Positions 54,801-64,000 of a stretch of DNA of 64,000 nt are shown here, one piece after another. Each line of letters starts with the position of its first letter. Position 1 is the stretch's first letter. Position numbers and translations under genes: made by a program. The notes below the pieces were generated by a model. It made no database searches. It saw nothing but the letters and a program-made list of their open reading frames with translations, and was not told the origin of the DNA. Source of the stretch: Myxocyprinus asiaticus (taxonomy: Eukaryota; Chordata; Actinopteri; Cypriniformes; Catostomidae); NCBI RefSeq assembly GCF_019703515.2, contig NC_059363.1:1222501-1286500 (forward strand), written 5' to 3'.

Positions 54801-56091
54801 TGAATATTAGTAAACATGTAACAGGAACTTATAAACGCATTGTGATCTGTACACATTCGATTCATTAAAGCATAACAACCCTACCAGAAAATATACTCGC
54901 GCGTTACAGCCAGTGGCGGTTCTATCTGTTATGGCGCCCTGGGCGAACCCCCCCCCAGCAAGATGCTGCCCCGGGTGGCTGCCCATGTCGCCCATACCTA
55001 AATCTGCCACTGATTAAAGCAGGTAAACAACTTCACCAAACAGTTAAAAACAGTTAAATCCATGAGGAGAGTGATTTCAGGAGGAGAGTGAACAGCTGTT
55101 CCACTCGCTTCCCCGACACTCGCGCAAGTCACGCCACAGCCGGACATTCTTTCTGAGATGACGTAAACAAGCAAGGACGAATGACGTATGCCTGCGATTT
55201 CGCTCCAAGTCCATCCCGACAGCTCTAAATAAAAATCTCTATTGTAGATTTACCATAGTGAATCAAGGTACGGCAAAAACATGGTGTGAAAGATGGGTTG
55301 ATGGTGTACTCGCTCATTATTGAAATTGTTCTTTATTTATTTATTTATTTATTTAATCCCCTTTTTCTCCCCAATTTTTGGAATGCCCAATTCCCGCTAC
55401 TTAGGTCCTCGTGGTGGCGCGGTTACCTCAATCCGGGTGGCAGAGGACAAGTCTCAGTTGCCTCCGCTTCTGAGACCGTCAATCCGTGCATCTTATCACG
55501 TGACTCGTTGTGCATGACACCGCGGAGACTCACAGCATGTGGAGGCTCATGCTACTCTCCGCGATCCACACACAACTTACCACACGCCCCATTGAGAGCG
55601 AGAACCACTAATCACGACCACGAGGAGGTTACCCCATGTGACTCTACCCTCCCTAGCAACCGGGCCAATTTGGTTGCTTAGGAGACCTGGCTGGAGTCAC
55701 TCGGCACACCCTGGAATCGAACTCGCGACTCCAGGTGTGATAGTTAGCGTCAATACTCGCTGAGATACCCAGACCCCCTGAAATTGTTCATTTCTAACAA
55801 AAAAATAAAATAAAACTTACAAATGATTTTCCAAAACCACCTCCCTGTCTGCTATCAGTCTTTTACATGCTTTCATCTAGTTGGCATTGAATACAATTTT
55901 TGGACTTGCTCACTAAACATTATACTAACAAATGTGAAAGTGTTAAAAGTACAGGTACAAAACTTTGACATGTTTTGTCAATCCGTGTCTCTTGTGCTCT
56001 GAATGCTTCTGAACCATCATGCATATGTTTATCTGTTCACAGTTATAGTGAACGTTACGACAGAGTCCTCTGCTTGAACTGCTCGTCCTGA
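48827..56091 (+). CDS. siva1: Apoptosis regulatory protein Siva, 4 exons
   Basis: Small adaptor linked to CD27/GITR signalling, p53 targets and XIAP/BCL-XL control in mammals. Exons 48827-48947, 53410-53610, 54001-54154, 56043-56091; 525 nt, 174 aa, against 175 in human. It opens MPKRSYPFSETFSSQYKVHV, as in human (MPKRSCPF), and keeps GQTLIGSDGRL (human GQMLIGPDGRL). The C-terminal half is Cys-rich and presumably zinc-binding: TTCCVCQ, CTQCERPACTACTQQCNSCF, CCSLC, ending RVLCLNCSS, aligned with human CSSC, CGQCERALCGQC, LCTSC. All introns are GT-AG and all phases agree. Intron 1 (4.46 kb) is packed with transposons. The neighbour adss1 matches human order. Confidence 0.95.
49124..49730. mobile_element. 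TTAA miniature element with long inverted arms (AGGAATATT family)
   Basis: Begins AGGAATATTTTGGG and ends CTGGAATATTCCTT. TTAA at 49120-49123 and 49731-49734. The arms of about 170 bp are inverted copies (left caatggaagtcaatgggg, right ccccattgacttccattg). Fragments of the same family lie at 14110-14271 and 59155-59496. Non-coding; in siva1 intron 1. Confidence 0.85.
50949..52584. mobile_element. hAT-like element inserted in the Tc1 element
   Basis: Ends TAGGGCTGGGCGATTAATCG (left) and the inverse of TAGGGCTGCTCGATTATGG (right). Flanks are ACTCCTGG (50941-50948) and ACTCCCAG (52585-52592), an 8-bp duplication with two changes. Sub-terminal ataatcgtgattatg motifs are repeated. The interior holds a SINE and a block with acttgtccgggacaagtgg-like inverted motifs (52050-52115). 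No transposase frame is visible. Confidence 0.8.
51383..51803 (+). mobile_element. tRNA-derived SINE, copy 10, inside the hAT element
   Basis: Full-length copy, head ggggcctgggtatctcag, body variant three. Short duplication agtttgt at 51376-51382 and 51804-51810. Confidence 0.88.
52660..52960 (-). pseudogene. Tc1-like transposase C-terminal half, minus strand
   Basis: Minus-strand translation shows CGGSVMIWGCFNKAGIGQIH, YKDILEENLLPSA and DCFFQQDNAPCHTVRSIKVW with the second catalytic Asp. The segment that should carry LNPIENLW is frame-disrupted near 52680 (the frame ends SPIRPEP). It is a broken copy, antisense to siva1. Confidence 0.85.
53022..53336 (+). pseudogene. Tc1-like transposase C-terminal half, plus strand (inverted partner)
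   Basis: Plus-strand copy of the same catalytic region: MIWGCFGKAGIGQIRLCEGC, then after frameshifts sequence equivalent to QQDNAPCHTVKSFK and PELNPIENLWNMIKIHIENQ with the final Glu. It is about 85% similar to the minus-strand copy by eye. It ends about 75 bp before the siva1 exon 2 acceptor. Confidence 0.85.
53788..53840 (+). repeat. V-SINE-like conserved core fragment
   Basis: ttattcatttagcagactct and cccaaagcaacttga match the widely conserved fish V-SINE/LINE-tail core catttagcagacgctttta...ccaaagcgactta, recalled from memory. Only the core is recognisable. Confidence 0.6.
54155..55331 (+). other. siva1 intron 3, first part: repeat-like, no gene
   Basis: Contains fish-repeat-like pieces (aaagctacactatgtaacg at 54176; a ttattgctcaaaataatttattggc block near 54574) and an AT microsatellite near 54645-54665. 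GC rises at 54900-55200 with no coding signature. Nothing else is recognised. Confidence 0.5.
55332..55778 (-). mobile_element. tRNA-derived SINE, copy 11, exact target duplication
   Basis: Reverse full-length copy in siva1 intron 3. Perfect 11-bp duplication tgaaattgttc at 55321-55331 and 55779-55789. The A-rich tail appears as a (TTTA)n run at 55332-55357. Confidence 0.93.
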
Positions 56092-56251
56092 TATCGGCGT
56101 TCATTGATGGATGACTGCCGAGACGACATTGAGAATTATGCGAGACATGATTTTAATTCATTACCAATGAAATGTAAATGAGATGACTATTTTATATACG
56201 CTTGCATTGTTTCATACTCTTCACTTGTGTAAATACTCCTATAGTTGTTGA

Positions 56252-56257
56252 AATAAA
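56252..56257 (+). terminator. siva1: siva1 poly(A) signal
   Basis: AATAAA 161 bp after the stop codon, giving a short 3' UTR; a T-rich stretch follows at 56286. Confidence 0.75.
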
Positions 56258-56749
56258 TACCTTGATCAAATCCGAATTGTCTAGCTCTTTTTTTTGCATA
56301 TTGAAAACAGAATCCAAAACTTTTGTGTTTAGTGAAGGGCGTTAGCATTTGAGGATCATTTGGTGTCTGCTGTTTGAAATTAGTTATCAGTTATTAATTA
56401 TCAGAAGTTAGCTATTAATTCAAACAAATTATTTTTTGCTCACCTTATTGCTAGGAGACTGTTTTGTAGCAAAAGTACAGTGAGGGGAGCTTTTTCCAAC
56501 CTGTGACACTTGTGTGCTAGAATTGCATATCACACTCTCATCACTACATTATGGTAATTAATAGGCTAATTATCACAGTCTGGGATATGTTAGTGATGCA
56601 TTATTATTTTTTGTGCAGTGTCGGATAAAAAAACAAAAACAAACTTAGAGGTCCTTAGAGGACAAAAATGTCCATGTAAAAAAAACTGCCATAAAAATGT
56701 TATATATTAATATTATTTTCCACTTTCACTGACTTAGTTTTTTTTTAAC
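56258..56749. other. Intergenic, no feature recognised
   Basis: AT-rich sequence between the siva1 poly(A) site and the dispersed repeat. A ttagaggacaaaaatgtcc motif (56654) echoes the repeat that follows and may belong to a longer version of it. Confidence 0.5.
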
Positions 56750-57321
56750 CAACATCAGTCCAGATCATAACTACCAAATATTCATTCATTTTCAGGATTT
56801 TAACCCTTTAAATGCCAGTTTGTTTACATAATGCCATTGTTGTTTTTTTACACACATTTCTCAATACACACATACAAAACACACAATTTTAGCTGCATTG
56901 TTTATTCAGTTGTCCTGCAGTGCTCTATAATACAGCAAACAGAGAATAGGGGAAAAGCTTGTATTTGCTCCATAGGCTAAACATGAGAAAAATGGCGCCA
57001 TCTGGTGGAAAATATTAAAAATGTACATTTTGAAGCCAGGATTCTGGAATTAAATCACAATATCATAGAATTCATGATTTTATGCTTTAATGGCACTGGG
57101 ATCAATTATTACAGTTTTAATGGGTTTCAATGGGGACATTTTTGTCCTGAAGGTCCTGAGTGTAACTATTGTGTGTACACAGTGTATTATAGATGTATTA
57201 TAGGAACTGAGGTTGAAATATCAAATGTTCCCCCAAAAATACACACCTCTGGCAAAATTAGCATTGGCATTAACACAGACAAAATGATAAAGACACAAAT
57301 GTCCTGAAGGTCGCACAAGGG
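56750..57321. repeat. Dispersed TTAACCCTT repeat, copy 2 (downstream of siva1, inverted)
   Basis: Inverse of 47872-48516. It ends AAGGTCGCACAAGGG just before TTAA (57322-57325). It lacks most of the (TG)n seen in copy 1. Open frames across it are artefacts. Confidence 0.75.
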
Positions 57322-57746
57322 TTAATATTGAAAAGTGGAAATCTTTAACGTTTTTCATTCCTGTGTTTTTTCAAATGTATTTATGGGACCATTTGAATGA
57401 CCGTTAAAGCTCATGTAACTCTGTGTTAAAATACTAACTATCCCAGCTTAATATGCAGAGACAACTATAAGTAAGCCGTTCATAGGTTGATATTCTCGAA
57501 AACTAGAAGCACTGTGTATCTGTTGCGCTATGAAAATTGCTCTGTTTGTTTTGAGCGCTTCGACAAGTATAATAAATGTAGTCTAAATGACTTGTATGAG
57601 ACTATTTTTGTGATACTGTTCTAGTGCTTTATCGTTTGAGCTTGATCGCACCATCGTCCTCATTCACTTTCATTATATGGAAGTATTCTTAAAAATATTT
57701 ATTCCTTTGGTGTCTCATGTCATATGCGTTTCAAACAACACGAGGG

Positions 57747-57936
57747 CAGTGTTGGGTCAGTTGTGCCCAAAAAAGTAATCCACTTTAAATTACCTCTCTA
57801 ATATTGTAACCAGATTAACCATAAGTAACTGTAATCTGGTTACAAGAATTTTAAATGTACTGCATTACACTACTTTTTGACTAAAAAGTAATTAGATTAC
57901 AGTAATTACTTTCTAATCAGATTACACTCAACACTG
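57747..57936. mobile_element. hAT-type miniature element, 190 bp
   Basis: CAGTGTTGGGT...CTCAACACTG ends, the same terminal family as 11843-12726 but much shorter. Flanks cacgaggg and cgtgaggg are an 8-bp duplication with two changes. Internal ataagtaactgtaatctgg and agattacagtaattac motifs are inverted. Confidence 0.82.
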
Positions 57937-58139
57937 CGTGAGGGTGAGTGTTTGATGCCAGAACTTTCATTTTAGGCTGAACTATTCCTGTGATAAGATC
58001 ATGTTGTGTATTAATATGTTGCCAAAAGCATTTCATCTGATTTGTACCCCTCTCTCTCTCTCCCTTCACGTATATGGTGATGAGCTTTTGTTTGTGGTCT
58101 GTGCAGCTGTTGGGCCGTTTTGTCATAAGCATTTTACTG

Positions 58140-58440
58140 TAAAAGGTCACAGCCGCGACTTCCGAGGCGGCTCATTTTTCCCTGCGCCACATGCCAGGGG
58201 CCCCTGATGGCACGACGGGTCCCGCTGACTCCTGGACGGACTAAAGTCCAGACGTGTGGCTCCGTTTCCACCCCCAATTAGTACGGAAACAGCTGTACAC
58301 AGACAGTCCTGCCTCGCTGATGTAAATGCTATAAATACACGTGCGTTGAAGTGAAGGGGTGACAGCAGTGCGGACAAACACCTCCTCTACTCCTCCATGA
58401 GCTCATATACAACACAAGACAGCGTGATGCTCGGTCTGGA
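58140..58440. promoter_or_regulatory. Repeat-free GC-rich block with TATA box (possible promoter or enhancer)
   Basis: The block stands out from AT-rich surroundings and contains gatgtaaatgc, tataaata at 58330-58337, an adjacent cacgtg (58338-58343) and ccaatta (58274). No long open frame or splice pattern supports a gene in either direction. It could be a distal conserved element or the core promoter of an unrecognised transcript. Confidence 0.3.
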
Positions 58441-58690
58441 GTTACTAATAAATGCTATCATGAAAGACGCCCTTATGGTGAAGTCACTTTGTGTCATAAT
58501 TTTCATGAGTCAAAAAACAAGTATCATTTTTTGACATAATTGTATGTGCTTTTTTTTAAAGGAATAGTTATCCCAAAAAATGAACATTCTGTCATCACCT
58601 TCATGTTGTTTGAAACCCATATGACTTTCTGTCTTCTGTGGAACACAAAAGGAGATGTTAGTCGGTGTTTTTAGCACATTGCTTATCCCA

Positions 58691-58945
58691 GATAGCACAC
58701 GTACATCTCTAAGATGTCTGTTTAAGAGCATTTCATCTGGACAGCATCACAATCTAATGAACATCTGCTAAACGTCTTAAAAACATCAGATTTACAAACG
58801 ATCTCAAAGAGATCTGCTGAATGTCTCATTAACATCCGAGACATATTTATTAACATCTTACAGATGAATTGCATATGAGCAAACAACATAAAAAATATGT
58901 CATCCACACATCAAATTGATGTCTGAGTGATGTACGTGTGCTATC
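58691..58945. mobile_element. Miniature inverted-repeat element with 17-bp perfect ends
   Basis: GATAGCACACGTACATC at 58691-58707 and its exact reverse complement at 58929-58945. The 255-bp interior is repetitive in acatc/gatgt motifs. No target duplication could be fixed. Confidence 0.8.
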
Positions 58946-59154
58946 AGTGTAGGCTTGGGTTTTTTGCGAATCACTAACTGTATCTGTAGCAAAAGTAATA
59001 GCCTTTTATTAAACAATTAAGGGATATCTGCATATATAATCTTGTTACAAAGTATATAGGATCCTTTAACAAAAACGCACCAAAAAGTACCATATTAACA
59101 TGGTTTTGGGGTGTTGAGTGAAGCTGAAGAGGGAGATATTATAGGTATGTTTAT

Positions 59155-59496
59155 TAAAATGATGTTATATCCAATTTTACAAATTCATTGCCATGATGAC
59201 AACGCCATAAACCCTAAAACGACAATTTAAACAACTTTACAGCTCATATAATATGCAAGTTTTAACAGTAGTATTAATGTAAGTGCTTTTATAAAATTAT
59301 AAGCGTCACATTTCTGCCTTTAAACCCTCCAAAAATGGATCCCATTGACTTCCATTGTAAGTGTCTCACTGGAACACACATTTGTGCTTTTTTATAGAAA
59401 AGGAGGGACGAGTCGAAATTAATTTTTGTGGTGATCAATATTATGACACAAATGCTGTTGACTGAGCTTAACTTGTACTGAACCCGGAATATTCCT
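59155..59496. mobile_element. Right part of an AGGAATATT TTAA element
   Basis: Matches the right half of 49124-49730, including aacaactttacagctcat and ccattgacttccattg, and ends ggaatattcct before TTAA (59497-59500). The left arm is missing. Confidence 0.78.
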
Positions 59497-59616
59497 TTAA
59501 TTGCTCAAACGGCTTGGCGAAACTGTCCGAACCGGTTCGCGGTTTAATCGGAAATCATTCGAATGGCTCCCGTACGGATCGTGTTATGTGAAGCGGTTTC
59601 TCTAACCGTTTAGCCG

Positions 59617-60796
59617 CAAGGGTCTTCAACAGGGGGTCCGCGGTGGTGCTGCAGGGGGTCCGCAAATTACTGGCACTCGTACTAATCACTCGCACGTGAG
59701 CGAGAGGCAGTACCACCGCTCCCTATATGCATATTACACATGGGTAGGGCACCAGAAACTCCACCGGCTGCCCTTACTCGCACGTTATACGTTATTCAAG
59801 GACCGGTAGTAATCTCAGAACACACGATCGCCTCGGTGAGAGGAGCATTTATTTTAGTCCATCCACATTCTGAAGCCCCTCGAACCTGCATGCCAAATCT
59901 TCCTCTTGCAGTAAATCTTCCTCATATTCATGCATCCCGTTTTATTTACTTATGAACTAAACGGAATGCGAAACATTGTTAAAGTTTGACGAAATTAGCC
60001 CATCGCCCATGCAGGGGCTAGCCACCCCAACTCGGACCCCGCTTGCGTATTGGAGACAGTGCACAACGGTTTAAACCGTTCGTGTCGCGCGTGGTACATG
60101 ACAACACAATGGAAACCAGTTATGTCATCTGACCACCTCCCCCGCCCCCCTACCCCCCTCGGTCAGACGACATTGCTGGTTGCCACCTCTTAATCTACTC
60201 TAGCCACCCCGTGAAAAAAAATCCTGGACACGCCCCTGCACCCGAGGGTTGCGCAAGTAAACACGTCTGCTTTGCGCAGTGTGTGAATGTCAGCCGACAG
60301 TTTCTTGTATTAGTTGCTTTTTGCTTTCAGAACAATAGCCTAAGAAAGATGTGTATGTCATATGGCTAAATATATAGTTACAGCTGAGATTATCAAGCTG
60401 CCATAGGCTACACTGACAGTGACTGTCAAATCAACATAATTAAAGGTGCATACAGTCATTTGTTTCCTCATTACAAAGTTTTACCCCTACAGAAATTAAC
60501 AGTAATTTTGAAACGTATGTATAATCGATCACTAACATGAGATGAAGACTCCAAGTATAGGCCTATCAGTAACCTTATAGAAGTTTTTTTTGGAGGGGGT
60601 GTGAGGAACAAAGGATTAATTTAATGGCTTTGCAATGTAAACATCATAAAATATGTACATGCAATAATATGGTACCATACATGTTTTTAGGCATAAAATG
60701 CAACACTCAATTTTCAGACAATATGCAATGGGGGTCCCTGCTCCATCTCTCTACATATCAAGGGGTCCTTGTCCTGATAATGGCTGAAGACCCCTG
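59617..60796. mobile_element. Possible hAT-like element (CAGGGGTCTTCA ends)
   Basis: Left CAAGGGTCTTCAAC, right inverse CCAGGGGTCTTCAGCC. Flanks gtttagcc and gtttaaca resemble an 8-bp duplication with changes and a one-base offset. About 1.18 kb, GC-rich in the first half, no transposase frame. Confidence 0.6.
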
Positions 60797-61166
60797 GTTT
60801 AACAGAATACTTTAGGACATACAGTACAGAACAAACCATTGGACACCTGCGTGTGCAGCTTGTGAACGACTCTGCATGGCAGGTAAACACTTTTTCCATC
60901 TCAAAAAGTAGGCTTTCAAAAAGAACCATCCATGTTTGAGTACCAAATGTAAATACCATTGGTACATATCACAATACTGCAGTATTACCATCACTGTACC
61001 ATGGTACTGTCACAGCGGGGCACTTTTTATTTTTAAGTTATTGTGAGAAGCTGAGAAATTTCATTTTACATGAATATGGTAATCATCAAGACAAAAGCAT
61101 TTCCATTTTATACATCACTGTGCCATAGTAGACTACCATGGTGCTTTTCATTACATGGATTATTAA

Positions 61167-61789
61167 AGGGATAGCCCACCCAAAAAATGAAAATTCTCTC
61201 ATTTACTCACCCTCATGCCATCCCAGATGTGTGTCTTTCTTTCTTCTGCAGAACACAAACGAAGATTTTTAGAAGAATATTTCAGCTCTGTAGGTCCATA
61301 CAATGAAAGTGAATGGTGACTGGAACTTTGAAGCTCAAAAAAGCACATAAAGGCAGCATAATAGTAACCCATAAGACTCCAGTGGTTTAATCCATGTCTT
61401 CAGAAGTGATATGATAGGTGTGGCTGAGAAACAGATCAATATTTAAGTCCTTTTTTTACTCTAAATCTCCACTTTCACTTTCAGAAAGTGAAACTTAACA
61501 GGCACCCCATGTGACTTTCAGATGTAAAAGTGAAAGTGGAGATTTAGAGTAAAAAAGGACTTAAATATTGATCTATTTCTCAGCCACACCTATCATATCT
61601 CTTCTGAAGACATGGATTAAACCACTGGAGTCGTATGGATTACTTTTATGCTGCCTTTATGTGCTTTTATGAGCTTCAAAGCTCTGGTCACCATTCACTT
61701 GCATTGTATGGACCTACAAAGCTGAGATATTCTCCTAAAAATCTTCATTTGTGTTCAGCAGAAGAAAGAAAATAATTTACATTTTTCCT
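61167..61789. mobile_element. Full palindromic TTAA element (AGGGATAG family)
   Basis: TTAA at 61163-61166 and 61790-61793. Both arms of about 280-300 bp are inverted copies: left aagtccttttttactctaaa pairs with the tttagagtaaaaaaggactt in the right arm, centred near 61500. It is the reference copy for the fragments at 7210, 18081 and 44560. The transcript would fold into one long hairpin. Confidence 0.9.
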
Positions 61790-61849
61790 TTAAGGAAGAA
61801 AACACAAAGGTCTCGCCTCTGACAGAGCATTGCATATTTTCTTATTTTG

Positions 61850-61873
61850 TGTGTGTGTGTGTGTGTGTGTGTG
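61850..61873. repeat. (TG)n microsatellite
   Basis: Pure TG run just downstream of the palindromic element. Confidence 0.95.
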
Positions 61874-61924
61874 GCTGAATCTCTCCTTTTCAAGTGTGAC
61901 CACCTGTCTTTTGTTGTGAGGTAA

Positions 61925-62270
61925 ATAAATATATAAACATGGCGAGGCACCAGATGTCCCCGGCCGTCCGTTCAGGGGTCAAGGTCTCCCACCGCTGGCC
62001 TTGCGAGGTGAAGACATCCAAGTTTCAACTTCACTTCTCCTACAAAGACTTCCTGTCACCTGGGAATACATGCAAATGTGCTAGCGGTGGTAAAATGGAA
62101 ATTACACTAAGGTTTTTGATAAGCGAGGGCAAACACACACATCTCATTAAGTCCAAGAGAAGACAACGTCCTTTTCAAAGAGTACTAGTTGTGGCTTCCT
62201 TGTTTGCTAGCTATCTGCTGGTTTTGCTTCAGGACCCAGAATTTACATCAGACATCATGTGGTGACCAAA
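61925..62270. promoter_or_regulatory. Repeat-free block with octamer motif (candidate regulatory element)
   Basis: Higher GC than its surroundings and no repeat signature. Contains ATGCAAAT (62070-62077) and gcgaggtgaagacatcc. A 108-codon open frame spans it, but its translation is not recognisable and has no family motif. Conservation with other fish would decide. Confidence 0.25.
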
Positions 62271-62739
62271 GTTGGTTTGTCGTACAAAATGATATCCTTC
62301 AAATCAAGGATGTTTTTTTGAGGATGAGTTCATGTCTTGCACAAATACCGTAGAGATATGGAAAGCATTTTATTTTGCTATCCTAACAATATACGATGAT
62401 TTGTTTAGATAATTTTGTTTTATTTGCATTTAGCATTGTTTTATCCATTATCTGTGGTCCTAAAGGAACAAACCTGGGACACATTTTTGGATCGTGACCC
62501 ACCAGTTTAGATCTACTGGTTTAGAAGTTTACGGCTGATATCTGCAAATTCAATAGTTATTACTCTGTCAATCATAGACTACTAGGACTCCAATCTGTAT
62601 TCATTTCTATACGACCCATCACACACCCTTATTTACACGACATTCTCTCTCTAAACCGGTCTAAACCGTCACATCTATGGTGGTTAACTGAACTTCAAGG
62701 CAGAACTTGAGAGGTGCTGGGAACAATAGACACACTAAA

Positions 62740-63060
62740 CTACTAACTCCAAACAAAAGAGTGAGTGGGACGGGGCCGGGGGTATCTGGAGGGGTAGATG
62801 GGGGTCGTTCTCTCTCAAAGCATGTGGTCTGGATGGGGGAGGGTTCTGGGAATCACACTGAGCAGCTGGATTTCTTTAGATGTGCAGACGGAGAATAATT
62901 AGGATCCCAGTCGCTGAGAATGAGAATGACCGGTGAATTGGCTTTGAGATCGTGAATTGGTCACGCATTTCTTTCCTGGAATGCAGCGTGAATTGTTTGT
63001 TTGCTCAGAATGCAAATGAGCGTCCAGTAAGGTGGTTTTTTTTTGCATTAAGGAAACACT
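62740..63060. promoter_or_regulatory. Second repeat-free block with octamer motif (candidate regulatory element)
   Basis: G-rich then AT-balanced sequence with ATGCAAAT at 63010-63017, taattagg (62897) and two gtgaattg motifs. It looks unlike the repeats around it. Enhancer function is only inferred. Confidence 0.28.
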
Positions 63061-64000
63061 GAATTAAATAGACATGCAGAAGTGCGTGTGTTAAACTTCA
63101 ATTACTAAGTTAACAGGATAATACTATAGTATGAATACCTTTTGTCAATGGGTAAATTCTAAAATAATATATTCATTTAATCTGTGCTTTCAATGATCAA
63201 TGACCACGATCATCAGTCATTTTAAATATAGCCATATTAGTTCCTATGCAGTTCAGAAGACGATCGTTGTAAAGAAATCGCACTTACAAAGAATGTGCAG
63301 TTTCTAACCCATTACATATTTCTACTATAATAATTATAGTCAATATAGACACTTTTAAGAATTTGAGCATTTCTATGACTTTTCCATGCCTGAAAAATCA
63401 CAAAATTATAATGGTATCTCCTTGACAATTTTCCATAACTCTGGGAACGTTGCTTATGGAAATTGGAGGCTGAGGCTTACTTTACACAAAACTGAAGCGG
63501 CTATTCTTACTTGTAATTTGTTAATCATTATTCTCTTTTTGATGTTCTTTATGTTTATAATTGGACATTTCTAAAATGCAGCGTGACTCAAAACAAGTCG
63601 AGCATCATTTTAAAAGACAAACACAGTAATGCCACAGAAAAGGTTGTTTAATCTATGCTTAATCTAAATAAAGATAAAAGATTGTCACATTTTCACAGCA
63701 CACACAATAGGGCACAAAGTTCAAACGTGCCCAGAAAGAAAGCAAACAAACAAACAAACAAACAAACAATGCCCGAAAATCAAAATAAATTACCAAAGAA
63801 GCAAGTTCAGATCAAACAGATTGTCTTCTACATTCACTAACAATGAAGCAATTTCCTATAAAATATGTTTTTTTTTTTTATATATATCAAAAAATTATAT
63901 TACATCTAATGGCACTTCTACAAAGTCTAGTAAAAAGTTCTCAACTTAGTATCATTCATTGTACAAGTCGAAATTCTGATATAGTACAGTAACATTTTGC
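63061..64000. other. No gene recognised; (AAAC)n near 63744-63768
   Basis: AT-rich. It could be the start of the 3' UTR of a minus-strand neighbour (AKT1 by human gene order), but no stop codon, exon or minus-strand poly(A) signal could be tied to it. Confidence 0.4.

Noticed and set aside
57005..57307. 100-codon open frame downstream of siva1
   Set aside because: Lies entirely in the dispersed repeat also found inverted at 47872-48516.
63061..64000. 3' end of AKT1 on the minus strand
   Set aside because: Expected from human gene order, but no AKT coding sequence or minus-strand poly(A) signal is visible.

Overview
The window is vertebrate nuclear DNA, almost certainly from a cyprinid-like teleost. 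It has spliced genes with GT-AG introns, Tc1-like transposons, hAT and TTAA-target miniature elements, many microsatellites, and a tRNA-derived SINE present in eleven copies. Cyprinid origin is an inference from the repeat content. There are no operons, rRNA or CRISPR arrays.

Three genes lie head-to-tail on the plus strand: inf2 (inverted formin 2; coding exons 14583-35692), adss1 (muscle-type adenylosuccinate synthase; 37940-46751) and siva1 (apoptosis-regulatory Siva; 48827-56091). I rebuilt them exon by exon. Every junction keeps frame and the predicted lengths (1232, 456 and 174 aa) are close to the human proteins as I recall them. Human 14q32.33 has the same order and orientation, INF2-ADSS1-SIVA1, so this is conserved synteny. 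AKT1 would be expected next, but I see no exon of it here.

Region by region: 1-14554 is the inf2 upstream region and probable 13.5-kb first intron. It holds a TTAA-target element carrying a protein-coding 5' exon, hAT elements with exact 8-bp target duplications, SINEs and a 1-kb ATT-type microsatellite. 14555-37150 is inf2, with a complete Tc1 element, a duplicated exon fragment, long minisatellites, a GC-AG intron and three possible 3' terminal exons. 37150-37940 is a compact adss1 promoter region with an NRF1-like palindrome. 37940-47870 is adss1, with a tandem AT-rich repeat in intron 1 and four SINEs. 47870-57320 is siva1, bracketed by inverted copies of one dispersed repeat; its intron 1 holds a Tc1 < hAT < SINE nest and a transposase-derived hairpin. 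57320-64000 has no recognisable gene, several miniature elements, and three repeat-poor, relatively GC-rich blocks that could be regulatory.

The three genes do not form one pathway: inf2 remodels actin (FH1/FH2, WH2, CAAX tail), adss1 makes adenylosuccinate for AMP synthesis, and siva1 encodes a small cysteine-rich apoptosis adaptor. I found no convincing undescribed gene system. The most unusual items are the exon-bearing TTAA element, the duplicated inf2 exon, the multiple inf2 tails and the nested or inverted transposons in siva1.
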